Below are positions 35,221-43,718 of a stretch of DNA of 64,000 bases, in pieces. A program made the translations under genes and the position numbers. This DNA is from Sphingomonadaceae bacterium. Its GTDB lineage: Bacteria > Pseudomonadota > Alphaproteobacteria > Sphingomonadales > Sphingomonadaceae. The DNA lies in assembly GCA_025359425.1 (NCBI GenBank), contig JANYGC010000005.1, forward strand, positions 1 to 64,000, written 5' to 3'. The notes below the pieces were generated by a model. It made no database searches. It worked only from the letters and a program-made list of their open reading frames with translations, and was not told the origin of the DNA. How positions within the stretch are numbered: position 1 is the stretch's first letter; the number at the start of each line of letters is the position of its first letter.

Positions 35221-35265
35221 AGCCAGCGCGTTAGCGCTTAACCCTGCCCGCATGCAAGTGGTCCG

Positions 35266-35739
35266 CTACCAAGTCACCGCGTCGCCCGGCACGATTCCCA
35301 GCGCAGCCGCGCGCCCGCCGGGGAGTTCGAGCACCGCTTCGACCGGGCCGGCCGAAGAAAGTCGGGTTTCGTCGTAGGGCTTGGCATTGGCCGCGATGTT
35401 GGCGATCCGCCCACCGGGAGCGATGAACAGCAGGTCGAGCGGGATGACGGTGTTGCGCATCCAGAAGCTCGCCGGAAGCGGCGGCTCCATCGGGAACAGC
35501 ATCCCCTCGTCCGCGCCCAGTCTGGTGCGGAACATCAGCCCGCTTTCCTGGTCCTTGGCGCTTTTGGCCAGTTCGACCTTGAAGCGGTGCTGCTGCCCGG
35601 CGTGCGTGATCGTCAGCGGAATCACCGCGAGCCCCGATTCGGGATGCACGACCTGGGCCGCGCCCGACGACCCCGCTGGCCCCTTGCACCCGGGCAGACA
35701 GACGGCAAGCGCCGCCGCAAAGATCAGGCTGCGCTTCAT
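35266..35739 (-). CDS. DUF192 family lipoprotein
   Basis: The product is 157 residues with lipobox LPGC (Cys18). The DUF192 fold contains RFKVELAKSAKDQESGLMFR, FPMEPPLPASFWMRNTVIPLD and the final GIVPGDAV. The function is unknown. The ATG overlaps the RecX stop (ATGA), so the two are coupled. Confidence 0.88.
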   Translation of the reverse strand: MKRSLIFAAALAVCLPGCKGPAGSSGAAQVVHPESGLAVIPLTITHAGQQHRFKVELAKSAKDQESGLMFRTRLGADEGMLFPMEPPLPASFWMRNTVIPLDLLFIAPGGRIANIAANAKPYDETRLSSAGPVEAVLELPGGRAAALGIVPGDAVTW

Positions 35740-36308
35740 TCGTCGTCCCCTTCGTCAGATCCTGCCCAGTCCTGCGCCGCCTTGACGTCGCCCGCCGTGA
35801 CCAGAGCCCGCGCGGTGTCAAACGAATGCCCGGCGCGCAGCATGGCCGCGATCTGCTTGTCGCGTGCGGTCCGGTCGAGCTCGGCACCGCCGAACGGTCC
35901 GAACCGGCGTTTGGCAGCCAGCGCCAGCGCGGCGCGGCGCTCGGCGGCCTCGCCGGCGCGGACTTCGGTGCGGATCTCCTCGGCAATCCCGGCCGCGCTC
36001 AGCGCCTGCCCGATCCGCCGATTGCCAAAACCGCGGCGCAGCAATGCGCCGCTTTTGGCGCGGGCATAAGCCTCGTCGTCGATGTATCCAGCCGCGACAA
36101 ATTTGCCGACAAGGCCGGCAAGGTCCGGATCGTCCTCCCCGTCCCATCCGCGCTCGCGCAATTTTCGCCGCAGATAGTCCTCGAGCTTGGCCGCGCTGGT
36201 GGCAAACCGTGCGACATAATGCAGCGCCAGATCGTTCAACCGCCGCGGGTCGAGCGGCTTGGGCGGCCGCTTTTCCTTGCGTTGATAAGTCCCGGATTTG
36301 GTTACCAT
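35736..36308 (-). CDS. recX: RecX family regulatory protein
   Basis: The product is 190 residues. Three-helix RecX repeats are visible (LNDLALHYVARFATSAAKLEDYL, then DDEAYARAKSGALLRRGFG, then SFDTARALV). RecX inhibits RecA filament growth. In many bacteria it follows recA; here recA is not nearby, and it forms an operon with the DUF192 gene. Confidence 0.75.
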   Translation of the reverse strand: MVTKSGTYQRKEKRPPKPLDPRRLNDLALHYVARFATSAAKLEDYLRRKLRERGWDGEDDPDLAGLVGKFVAAGYIDDEAYARAKSGALLRRGFGNRRIGQALSAAGIAEEIRTEVRAGEAAERRAALALAAKRRFGPFGGAELDRTARDKQIAAMLRAGHSFDTARALVTAGDVKAAQDWAGSDEGDDE

Positions 36309-36441
36309 GGCCTTATTCGTGCCACAGTCCCCGGCAAATGGAATAGGCCAGTGCAGGCGCCATGCGGGGTCTGTGAACGCTTGGGGATGCGCGGGATCGG
36401 AAAATCTGGCCTCACGCATTGATAAGAAACGGGTTTTAACA

Positions 36442-38202
36442 ATGACCGACGCCGCCACGCTAGTGATCGACGCCGCTGGAACTCTTGTTCCTACCCCCAA
36501 CCACGACGGCCTGCCACGCCGGCTGTCGACTTTTGCCACGTTCGGCGAAGCGCTCGACTATGCAGCGAGCGGAAAGCGCGGCCTCAATTTCCACGATCCG
36601 CGCGGCAACCTGGTGCGGCCCTACCCGTTCAGCGAACTGCGCGATGAAGCACTGGTCGCCGCGCGCCGCCTGATCGCGCACGGGGTCAAAAAGGACGACC
36701 GGATCGCGCTGGTCGCCGAAACCGGGCCGGAATTTGCGGCGCTGTTTTGCGGCTGCATCTATGCCGGGGCGTGGCCGGTGCCGCTGCCGCTGCCGACCAG
36801 CTTCGGCGGCAAGGACAGCTATATCGACCAGCTGGGGGTGCAATTGCAGTCAAGCGACCCCAAACTCCTGTTTTACCCCGCCGAAATCGCCGAAATGGCC
36901 GGTGCCGCCGCGGCGCGGCAGGGCTGCGAGGGGATCGCCTGGGAGCAGTTCGCCGAGCAGGATGCCCCAGAAACCGCGCTCCCCGCCGCGCACACCGACG
37001 ACATCTGCTACCTCCAGTATTCGAGCGGCTCGACCCGTTTCCCGCACGGCGTCGCGGTGACGCACGCCTCGCTGCTCAACAACCTCGCTGGCCATGGCGA
37101 AGGGATGCATCTGATCGACGGCGACCGCTGCGTTTCGTGGCTGCCGTGGTATCACGACATGGGGCTGGTCGGCTGCTTCCTCTCGCCGATCGCCAACCAG
37201 ATGTCGGCTGATTATCTCAAGACCGAGGATTTCGCGCGGCGGCCGCTCGCCTGGCTTGACCTGATCAGCCGCAATCCCGGCACCACGCTGAGCTACTCGC
37301 CGACGTTCGGCTACGACATCTGCGCCCGCCGCATCTCGAGCCAGAGCCATGTCGGCGAACGCTTCGACCTGTCGCGCTGGCGGGTCGCGGGTAACGGCGC
37401 CGACATGATCCGCCCCGACGTGATGCAGGGCTTCGTCAACGCCTTTGCCGGGGCCGGGTTCAAAGCCAGCGCCTTCCTGCCCAGCTACGGCCTTGCCGAA
37501 GCTACCCTGGCGGTAACGATCATGCCGCCGGGCGAAGGCATCCGGGTCGAACTGGTCGAGGAAGAGCGCCTGTCGGGCACCCCGCGCGATCTATCCCGCC
37601 CAGCCCGCTACCGGGCAATCGTCAACTGCGGCAAGGCGGTCAAGGACATGGTCATCGAAGTGCGCGGCGAAAGCGGCCACGCACTGCCCGATCACCACAT
37701 CGGCAAAGTCTGGTGCAAGGGCCCGAGCGTGATGCATTCCTACTTCCGCGATCCCGCCTCGACCGCCGATTGCCTGGTCGACGGCTGGCTCGACACCGGC
37801 GACATGGGCTATCTGGTCGATGGCTACCTGTTCATCGTCGGCCGGGCCAAAGACATGATCATCATCAACGGCAAGAACCACTGGCCGCAGGATATCGAAT
37901 GGGCGGTCGAACAGCTGCCCGGCTTCCACCAGGGCGACATCGCGGCCTTCTCGGTCGAGACCGAAAGCGGCGAGGAAGTGCCCGCCGTGCTGGTCCACTG
38001 CCGCGTCTCCGATCCGGTGGAACGGATCAAGCTGCACGACCAGATCCGCGACAAGGTCCGTTCGATCACCGGCATGAACTGCGTGATCGAACTGGTCCCC
38101 CCGCGCACCCTGCCGCGCACCTCGTCGGGCAAGCTCAGCCGCGCCAAAGCCAAGAAGCTGTATCTGTCGGGCGAGATCGAGCCGTTTAAATTGGCGGCGT
38201 AG
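36442..38202 (+). CDS. fatty acyl-AMP ligase (AMP-dependent synthetase)
   Basis: The product is 586 residues. Adenylation motifs: LQYSSGSTRFPHGVAVTH (phosphate loop), SYGLAEATLAV, WLDTGDMGYL, and the C-terminal RTSSGKLSRAKAKKLYL with the catalytic Lys. The sequence pattern is that of fatty acyl-AMP ligases, which activate fatty acids for lipid or polyketide assembly without making CoA esters. The start at 36442 matches the family and avoids the longer upstream frame. It stands alone, with no polyketide synthase or acyl carrier protein within the window. Confidence 0.85.
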   Translation: MTDAATLVIDAAGTLVPTPNHDGLPRRLSTFATFGEALDYAASGKRGLNFHDPRGNLVRPYPFSELRDEALVAARRLIAHGVKKDDRIALVAETGPEFAALFCGCIYAGAWPVPLPLPTSFGGKDSYIDQLGVQLQSSDPKLLFYPAEIAEMAGAAAARQGCEGIAWEQFAEQDAPETALPAAHTDDICYLQYSSGSTRFPHGVAVTHASLLNNLAGHGEGMHLIDGDRCVSWLPWYHDMGLVGCFLSPIANQMSADYLKTEDFARRPLAWLDLISRNPGTTLSYSPTFGYDICARRISSQSHVGERFDLSRWRVAGNGADMIRPDVMQGFVNAFAGAGFKASAFLPSYGLAEATLAVTIMPPGEGIRVELVEEERLSGTPRDLSRPARYRAIVNCGKAVKDMVIEVRGESGHALPDHHIGKVWCKGPSVMHSYFRDPASTADCLVDGWLDTGDMGYLVDGYLFIVGRAKDMIIINGKNHWPQDIEWAVEQLPGFHQGDIAAFSVETESGEEVPAVLVHCRVSDPVERIKLHDQIRDKVRSITGMNCVIELVPPRTLPRTSSGKLSRAKAKKLYLSGEIEPFKLAA

Positions 38203-38205
38203 GGT

Positions 38206-38928
38206 TCACCAGATCCCCGCCGCTTTGAACCGGGCATCCACCACCTTCCAGTCAATGTTGCGCATGAAGGCGTCGACATATTTTGCGGCCGCAGCGCCGT
38301 AATCCATCTGGAAGGCGTGCTCGTACATATCGAGCACCAGCAGCGGCGTGCTCATTGCCGGGCCGTTGGTGTGGTCCCACGCCCAGTAATTGTGCAACGA
38401 ACCAGTGTGGCGGTTCCACGCGAGGATCGCCCAGCCCGAGCCGCCAGCGAGCGACAGGGCGGTGCGGCGGAACTCGGCCTCCCAGTTGGCGTAGGACCCG
38501 TGACTCGCAGCCAGCGCCGCTGCCACGGGGCCGCCTGCCTGACCATTTCCGCCAAACTGCTCGAAATAGAACTCGTGCAGCACCACCGACCCGGTGCGGT
38601 GCAATTCCTCGCGCTTGAGCCCGCCATAGACCACCGGCGGAAGGTCCTTGTCAGCCATTGCGCCCGAGAGACGCCCTTCGATCATGTTGAGCGCCTTGAC
38701 CGAGCCCTGATAATTGTTCTCCCAGTGCGAGCGGATCAGCTTTTCAGAAAGACCGTCAAGCTTGGCCGGATCGAACTCGAGCGGCTTGACTTCATGCGTT
38801 CCAGCAAAAGCACGGACTGAGGCCGCTGCACGCACGGGCACTCCGCCCGGCGCAGCGCGGGCGGCACCGGCTGCGGCCGTCACTGCCAAGGTACCGACCA
38901 GCGCATTTCGGCGAGTAAGATTGGTCAT
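38206..38928 (-). CDS. exported Fe/Mn superoxide dismutase
   Basis: The product is 240 residues. A twin-arginine-like leader (LTRRNALVGTLAVTAAAGAARA) precedes the SOD fold. Metal ligands are likely His in IRSHWENNYQG and LHEFYFEQFGG, and Asp/His in LVLDMYEHAF. It removes superoxide in the periplasm. AAGGAG precedes the ATG, 20 bp after the chrA stop, so the two are probably co-transcribed. Periplasmic SOD after a chromate transporter is a sensible stress pairing. Confidence 0.88.
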   Translation of the reverse strand: MTNLTRRNALVGTLAVTAAAGAARAAPGGVPVRAAASVRAFAGTHEVKPLEFDPAKLDGLSEKLIRSHWENNYQGSVKALNMIEGRLSGAMADKDLPPVVYGGLKREELHRTGSVVLHEFYFEQFGGNGQAGGPVAAALAASHGSYANWEAEFRRTALSLAGGSGWAILAWNRHTGSLHNYWAWDHTNGPAMSTPLLVLDMYEHAFQMDYGAAAAKYVDAFMRNIDWKVVDARFKAAGIW

Positions 38929-38948
38929 CAGCCTTCTCCTTTATGAAT

Positions 38949-40262
38949 TCAGCCCAGCTGGCTCAGCACCAGTCCACCGATCGCGGCTACGCCAAGCACG
39001 CGGATTATGCTCCACTTCGTTCGGAAAATCAGCAACGCGGCGAGTCCCGCCAATAGCGCCGCACGCCAGTCGAAGCTCGACAGCCGCGGCAATTCGATCT
39101 GCCACGCGCCCAGCGCCACCTTCTCGCTCGCACGAAATAGAACGTGGAGCGCGAACCATAACGACAGGTTGGCGATCACTCCGACCACCGCCGCAGTAAT
39201 CGCGGCGAGCCCGCCTTTAAGCCGCTTGGCATGCTCAAGCCGCTCCATCCACGGGGCGAGCGCGAAGATCCACACGAAGCACGGCACGAAGGTGACCCAG
39301 GTGGTCAGACCCGCGCCGAGCAGCCCGGCAACCAGCGGCGAGAGCGTTCCGGGGCTGCGCAGCGCGGCGAGATAACCGACGAATTGCGTGACCATGATCA
39401 GCGGCCCGGGCGTGGTTTCCGCGAGCCCCAGCCCGTCGGCCATCTCGCCCGCGCTCAGCCAGCCAAACCCCGAGACCGCCTGCTGCGCCATATAAGCCAG
39501 CACCGCATAGGCCCCGCCGAAGGTCACCACCGCGAGCTTGGAGAAGAACACGCCGATCTGCCACAGCACGTGCTCCGGCCCGAGCGTCAGCCAGACCGCG
39601 AGCATCGGTGCCGCCCACACCGCGCCGCCGATCAGCACCGCGCCCAGGCTCGTGCGCCATGGCCGCGGGGCGAACTGTGGCGGTGCGCCCGCAGACGTCA
39701 AGGCAAGCCAGTCGGGCCGCAGCGCCGCGACGATCGCGCCTGCCAGCCCCGCGCCGAGGACCACCAGCGGAAATGGCAGCGCCAGCACGAACAGCCCGGC
39801 GAAGGCCAGCCCGGCGACCCAGCGTTTGAAAGTCGTATTAAGCGCTCGCCCCGCAACGCGCAGCAAGGCCTGCACGACAATCGCCAGCACCGCCGCCTTG
39901 ATCCCCAGAAACAGCGCTGCAAACCAATCGAGCCGCGCGGCGAGGCCATAAATTACCGACAGCGCGAGGATCACCAATGCGCCGGGGATCACGAACAGCA
40001 GCCCCGCCGCGAGCCCGCCCTTCACCCCGTGCAGCTTCCACCCGATCCACACCGCGAGCTGCTGCGCCTCGGGTCCGGGCAGCAGATGGCAGAGGTTGAG
40101 CGCGTGGAGATACTGCTCCTCGCTGACCCACCCGCGCTGCTCGACAATCTCGCGGTGCATCAGCGCGATCTGCCCGACCGGCCCGCCGAAGCTGAGGCAG
40201 CCGATGCGGGCGGAAACCCGCACGAGTTCGCCAAAAGTGGGGGTTGGGGAAGCCGTGGCCAT
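38949..40262 (-). CDS. chrA: chromate transporter ChrA
   Basis: The product is 437 residues with about ten helices in two homologous halves. The ChrA motifs FGGPVGQIALMHREIVE, LLPGPEAQQLAVWIGW and KLAVVTFGGAYAVLAYM are present in both CHR domains. It exports chromate through antiport with the membrane gradient. ATG at 40262 was chosen to give the standard length; a longer frame would be unsupported. A superoxide dismutase follows downstream. Confidence 0.92.
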   Translation of the reverse strand: MATASPTPTFGELVRVSARIGCLSFGGPVGQIALMHREIVEQRGWVSEEQYLHALNLCHLLPGPEAQQLAVWIGWKLHGVKGGLAAGLLFVIPGALVILALSVIYGLAARLDWFAALFLGIKAAVLAIVVQALLRVAGRALNTTFKRWVAGLAFAGLFVLALPFPLVVLGAGLAGAIVAALRPDWLALTSAGAPPQFAPRPWRTSLGAVLIGGAVWAAPMLAVWLTLGPEHVLWQIGVFFSKLAVVTFGGAYAVLAYMAQQAVSGFGWLSAGEMADGLGLAETTPGPLIMVTQFVGYLAALRSPGTLSPLVAGLLGAGLTTWVTFVPCFVWIFALAPWMERLEHAKRLKGGLAAITAAVVGVIANLSLWFALHVLFRASEKVALGAWQIELPRLSSFDWRAALLAGLAALLIFRTKWSIIRVLGVAAIGGLVLSQLG

Positions 40263-40681
40263 CGCGCAAAGTACCTTTCCGTCCGCAGAGGCAGACCTGT
40301 GAAAGGCAACGCTTGGGCCAAAACCTGACCGGGAGGTTGCTCGTTCCCGGTAAGCCCGCATTATCGCGCGGCAGCGGTGAGCGCAATCCTTGGCCTTGGC
40401 CTTGGCCGCCCTTGCCCTTGCTGGCCGCCGCAAGCGGCTTTCCTACACGCCGGGCCTCTGGCAGGCTGCCCGGACGGCACCGATCGGTACCCACTCTGCT
40501 CTGCCGTTGCAGCGTGCGCGATCGGATGCCGCTGCGAATGCGTTTTGGTGTGACCTTCGTGTGACCTTTCGATCCGGCCGCACCATTTCCTTGCCCGCTC
40601 TGTCTTATCTTGATAATACAGCTTGCAGAACCGGCCAGGCATCCCACATTGGCCAGGCAACCAAGGATACGGACCCGATCG
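40263..40681 (+). other. 419-bp intergenic region between chrA and telA
   Basis: No gene is visible. It contains a direct repeat GTGTGACCTTC/GTGTGACCTTTC near 40549-40570, a run of CCTTGG repeats near 40389-40407, and the telA promoter at 40591-40619. I see no riboswitch or small-RNA structure that I can name. Confidence 0.5.
40591..40619 (+). promoter_or_regulatory. sigma70-like promoter of the telA operon
   Basis: TTGCCC, a 17-base spacer and TAATAC in an AT-rich patch, about 60 bp upstream of telA. This is one of the best promoter matches in the window. Confidence 0.55.
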
Positions 40682-41890
40682 ATGGCCTCAACGCTGACCG
40701 ATACCGCTGCTGCCCCCGCAATCACGCTGACCGCGCCCGATCCGGTGCCGGTGATCGCGCCCGAGGCGGCGATTGGCCTCGTTCCGGTGTCCGACGACAA
40801 CAAGTCGAAGCTTGAGGCGAAAGTCGATGCGTTCGTCAACGACCTGATCTCTTCGGACGCCAATTCACCCGAATTCGGCAAGAAGGTCGATCAGATCACC
40901 AACATGGGCCGCAAGGAAATCATGGCCGCAGCGGGCATGTCGAACCGTTTCCTCGACCGCCCGGTGCGCGCGATGGACAAGGACATGGGGGTCGGCGCGA
41001 ATCTGGCCGAGCTGCGCCGCACGGTCGAGGAACTCGATCCGGGCAAGAACGGCAAGCTGTCCTCGGGGCGCAAGTTCCTCGGTATCATCCCGTTCGGTAA
41101 CCGGATGAAGCGCTACTTCAACTCGTACCAATCGGCGCAGGGCCACATCCAGTCGATCCTCACCCATCTCGGATCGGGCAAGGACGAGCTGCTGATGGAC
41201 AACGCCGCGATCGACGTCGAGCGGTCGAAGCTGTGGGAGGCGATGGGCAACCTCGAGCAGATGATCCACATTTCGCGGACCTTGGATGAAAAGCTGGCAG
41301 AGAAAGCGGCCGATCTCGATGTTGCCGATCCGGCCAAGGCCAAGGCCGTGCGCGAAACCGCGCTGTTCTATGTCCGCCAGCGCACCCAGGACCTGCTCAC
41401 CCAGATGGCGGTGGCGGTGCAGGGCTACCTCGCGCTCGATCTGGTCAAGAAGAACAACGTCGAACTGGTCAAGGGCGTCGACCGCGCCAGCACCACCACC
41501 GTCGCGGCGCTGCGTACCGCAGTGACCGTGGCGCAGGCGATGACCAACCAGCGGCTGGTGCTCGAACAGGTCACTGCGCTCAATTCGACCACCGCCGGGA
41601 TCATCGATTCGACCAGCACCCTGCTGCGCGACCAGACCGGCAAGATCCACGAACAGGCGGCCAGTTCGACCATCCCGGTCGAGGTCCTGCAGCGCGCGTT
41701 CCAGAACATCTACGACACGATGGACAACATCGATACGTTCAAGGTCAAGGCGCTCGAAAGCATGAAGCAGACCGTCACCACGCTCACCGCGGAGGTCGAA
41801 AAATCGCGCGGCTACATCGCGCGGGCCGAGGGATCGAACCAGGCCAAGCTGGCGCACGATACCCCCAGCGTGCTGAGTCTGGAGGGCTAG
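40682..41890 (+). CDS. telA: TelA-like toxic anion resistance protein
   Basis: The product is 402 residues, all helical. The TelA core includes GRKFLGIIPFGNRMKRYF, TALFYVRQRTQDLLTQMAVAVQGYLALDLV and NQRLVLEQVTALNSTT. The family was named from tellurite-resistance plasmids and is now associated with envelope stress; the precise role is unclear. It is the first gene of an operon with an XpaC-like membrane protein and a PHA-granule-family protein. Confidence 0.9.
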   Translation: MASTLTDTAAAPAITLTAPDPVPVIAPEAAIGLVPVSDDNKSKLEAKVDAFVNDLISSDANSPEFGKKVDQITNMGRKEIMAAAGMSNRFLDRPVRAMDKDMGVGANLAELRRTVEELDPGKNGKLSSGRKFLGIIPFGNRMKRYFNSYQSAQGHIQSILTHLGSGKDELLMDNAAIDVERSKLWEAMGNLEQMIHISRTLDEKLAEKAADLDVADPAKAKAVRETALFYVRQRTQDLLTQMAVAVQGYLALDLVKKNNVELVKGVDRASTTTVAALRTAVTVAQAMTNQRLVLEQVTALNSTTAGIIDSTSTLLRDQTGKIHEQAASSTIPVEVLQRAFQNIYDTMDNIDTFKVKALESMKQTVTTLTAEVEKSRGYIARAEGSNQAKLAHDTPSVLSLEG

Positions 41891-41910
41891 AGGTGACTCG
41901 CGCCTCATGG

Positions 41911-42055
41911 TCCTCTCCGTTTTTCCGCAGGACAAACGGGGAGGTGGCAGCCCTGCAAGGGCTGACGGAGGGGTATCGAGGCTCGCTCCGAAACCCCTCC
42001 GTCAGTGCTTCGCACTGCCACCTCCCCATTTGCGCTAACGCGAAAATGGAGAGGA
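41911..42055. promoter_or_regulatory. 145-bp nested palindrome that includes the Shine-Dalgarno of the next gene
   Basis: Three nested arm pairs: TCCTCTCC/GGAGAGGA (41911-41918/42048-42055), GGGGAGGTGGCAG/CTGCCACCTCCCC (41938-41950/42015-42027) and CTGACGGAGGGGT/ACCCCTCCGTCAG (41962-41974/41993-42005). The outermost right arm is the ribosome site four bases before the ATG at 42060. In mRNA it would be occluded unless translating ribosomes from telA or a protein open it. It looks like a sphingomonad-type repetitive palindrome inserted in the operon. Confidence 0.8.
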
Positions 42056-42059
42056 TCTG

Positions 42060-42803
42060 ATGGCCGACGAATCGCGCAATTCCGACCTGATCCTGCAGCA
42101 GGCCAAGTCATCGCTCGCCGATCAACGCGCCGGTGGACGGCGTCGCCCGATACCGCAGGGCGCGCGCCAGATCCGGCGCGGGCATTTCGGGCGCAAGCTG
42201 CGCAACATCGCCTTCGCGGTGGTCGGGATCTGGCTGGGGCTGTCGATCATCGGCGGGATTATCAGCGGGATCGGTTTTACCGGGCTCGCGATCGGGGCTG
42301 CGGCGACGGTCGCAGCGGTGTGGTTATTTGGCCAGTATCCCAAGCTCAAGATACCGAGCCGGGCTGACCTCAATCCCGCCAGCCCGGACGTCAAGGCGCT
42401 GGTCGGGCGGACCGAACTGTGGCTCGAAAGCCAGCGCCGCGCGCTCCCCGCCCCGGCGGTCAAGCTGGTCGATACCATCGGGCTGCAGCTGGATTCGCTG
42501 GGCGCGCAACTGGTCGGGCTCGACCAGGCCAGCCCGCAGGCCGCCGAAGTGCGCAAGCTGGTGGGTGAACACCTGCCCGACATGATCGACGGCTACCGCA
42601 AGATCCCCGATCACCTGCGCTATGAAGCGCGCGCCGGGACCACGCCCGCCAAACAGTTTCTCGAAGGCTTGCAGACGATCAGCACCGAGATCGACAGCGT
42701 CACCCGCCAGCTCGCCGCCGGCGCGCTCGACAACCTCGCGATCAAGACCCGCTACCTCGAATACAAGTACGGCGATGCTGCTCACGAAGAGACGCCCGCC
42801 TGA
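42060..42803 (+). CDS. XpaC-like membrane protein of the TelA operon
   Basis: The product is 247 residues. Two adjacent transmembrane helices (about 48-70 and 73-92) are followed by a long helical cytoplasmic domain (about 105-240). The layout and partner gene match the XpaC (5-bromo-4-chloroindolyl phosphate hydrolysis) family that commonly accompanies TelA. The function is unknown. GGAGAGGA precedes the start but lies in a large hairpin (see the palindrome). Confidence 0.7.
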   Translation: MADESRNSDLILQQAKSSLADQRAGGRRRPIPQGARQIRRGHFGRKLRNIAFAVVGIWLGLSIIGGIISGIGFTGLAIGAAATVAAVWLFGQYPKLKIPSRADLNPASPDVKALVGRTELWLESQRRALPAPAVKLVDTIGLQLDSLGAQLVGLDQASPQAAEVRKLVGEHLPDMIDGYRKIPDHLRYEARAGTTPAKQFLEGLQTISTEIDSVTRQLAAGALDNLAIKTRYLEYKYGDAAHEETPA

Positions 42804-43099
42804 TGCGCGTGCCGATCCCGCACCGCCTCGGCAAGGACGAAGCCCGCCGCCGCCTCAAATCGCGCAGCGGCGATCTGGCTGGAATGATGCCCGGCGGCAT
42901 GGCCGATGTGGCGGTGACCTGGCCCGAGGAGGACCGCATGAACCTTGCAGTCACCGCGATGGGCAGCAGCGTCGATGCCGCGGTGGAAGTGGGCGATAGT
43001 GCCGTGACGGTGATTGTCGACCTGCCGCTGGCGCTCAAATTCTTCGAACCGATGATCCGCAGCGCGGTCGAGAAAAACGGGCAGAAGCTGCTCAAATAA
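42803..43099 (+). CDS. polyhydroxyalkanoic acid system family protein
   Basis: The product is 98 residues. It matches the small PHA_gran_rgn family: HRLGKDEARRRLKSR near the start and VTVIVDLPLALKFFEPMIRSAVEKN near the end. It overlaps the preceding stop by one base (TGATG). Family members occur near PHA synthesis genes; no such genes are in the window. Confidence 0.75.
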   Translation: MRVPIPHRLGKDEARRRLKSRSGDLAGMMPGGMADVAVTWPEEDRMNLAVTAMGSSVDAAVEVGDSAVTVIVDLPLALKFFEPMIRSAVEKNGQKLLK

Positions 43100-43177
43100 T
43101 GCCTAAGGACGCACTCCAGAAGCATGATAACAATTTTCCGTCTTGCACAATTCTGCGCGAAACCGTATATTTGCTCC

Positions 43178-43426
43178 ATGGCACAGTTGAACATTTCAGT
43201 CCCCGATGGCCTCAAGGATTGGGCCGACAAACGCGTGGCCGAAGGCCGTTATTCGAGCACCAGCGATCTGGTTCGCGACATTATGCGCCGGGTACAAAAC
43301 GAAGAAGCGGAACTGGCAGCGCTGCAGATGGCTATCGACAAGGGGCGGGCCTCGGGAATCGATCCGCGTCCGGTCGCCGAGATATTCGAGAGCATCAAGC
43401 GCGAAAATCGCGCCAAGCATGGCTGA
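43178..43426 (+). CDS. parD: ParD-type antitoxin
   Basis: The product is 82 residues. The N-terminal ribbon-helix-helix (QLNISVPDGLKDWADKRVAEGRY, then STSDLVRDIMRRV) binds DNA; the C-terminal tail would wrap the toxin. It is followed by parE with an 8-bp overlap, the standard type II order. Confidence 0.88.
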   Translation: MAQLNISVPDGLKDWADKRVAEGRYSSTSDLVRDIMRRVQNEEAELAALQMAIDKGRASGIDPRPVAEIFESIKRENRAKHG

Positions 43427-43709
43427 AAGCACCTTCAGCCCCGCGGCGAGCGCCGATCTTGCCGACGTCTACGCCTTGAGTGCCGCGCAGTTCGACGAAG
43501 ATACCGCCAACAGCTATCACGGTGGGTTGCAGGCGGCGGTCGAGCAGCTTGCGCAATTTCCGCAATCGGGGCCGGTCTTCCCAGGAATTCGCCCGCCAGT
43601 GCGCTATCTGGCCTACAGGCGGCATCACATCATTTATGACTACAATGGCGACACTGTCTGGATAATCCGCATCATCCACCATGCAAGGGATGTGCGGCAG
43701 TTGATGTGA
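43419..43709 (+). CDS. parE: ParE-type toxin
   Basis: The product is 96 residues. The RelE/ParE fold is visible: FSPAASADLADVYALSA, NSYHGGLQAAVEQLAQFPQSG, YLAYRRHHIIYDYN and IIRIIHHARDVRQLM. ParE toxins inhibit gyrase. It overlaps parD. The module lies 9 bp before the left inverted repeat of the AT-rich island, so both may be accessory DNA. Confidence 0.88.
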   Translation: MAESTFSPAASADLADVYALSAAQFDEDTANSYHGGLQAAVEQLAQFPQSGPVFPGIRPPVRYLAYRRHHIIYDYNGDTVWIIRIIHHARDVRQLM

Positions 43710-43718
43710 AGGGGCGGA

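Noticed and set aside
40263-40681. Riboswitch or small RNA between chrA and telA
   Set aside because: No recognised conserved core; only short direct repeats and a promoter were visible.
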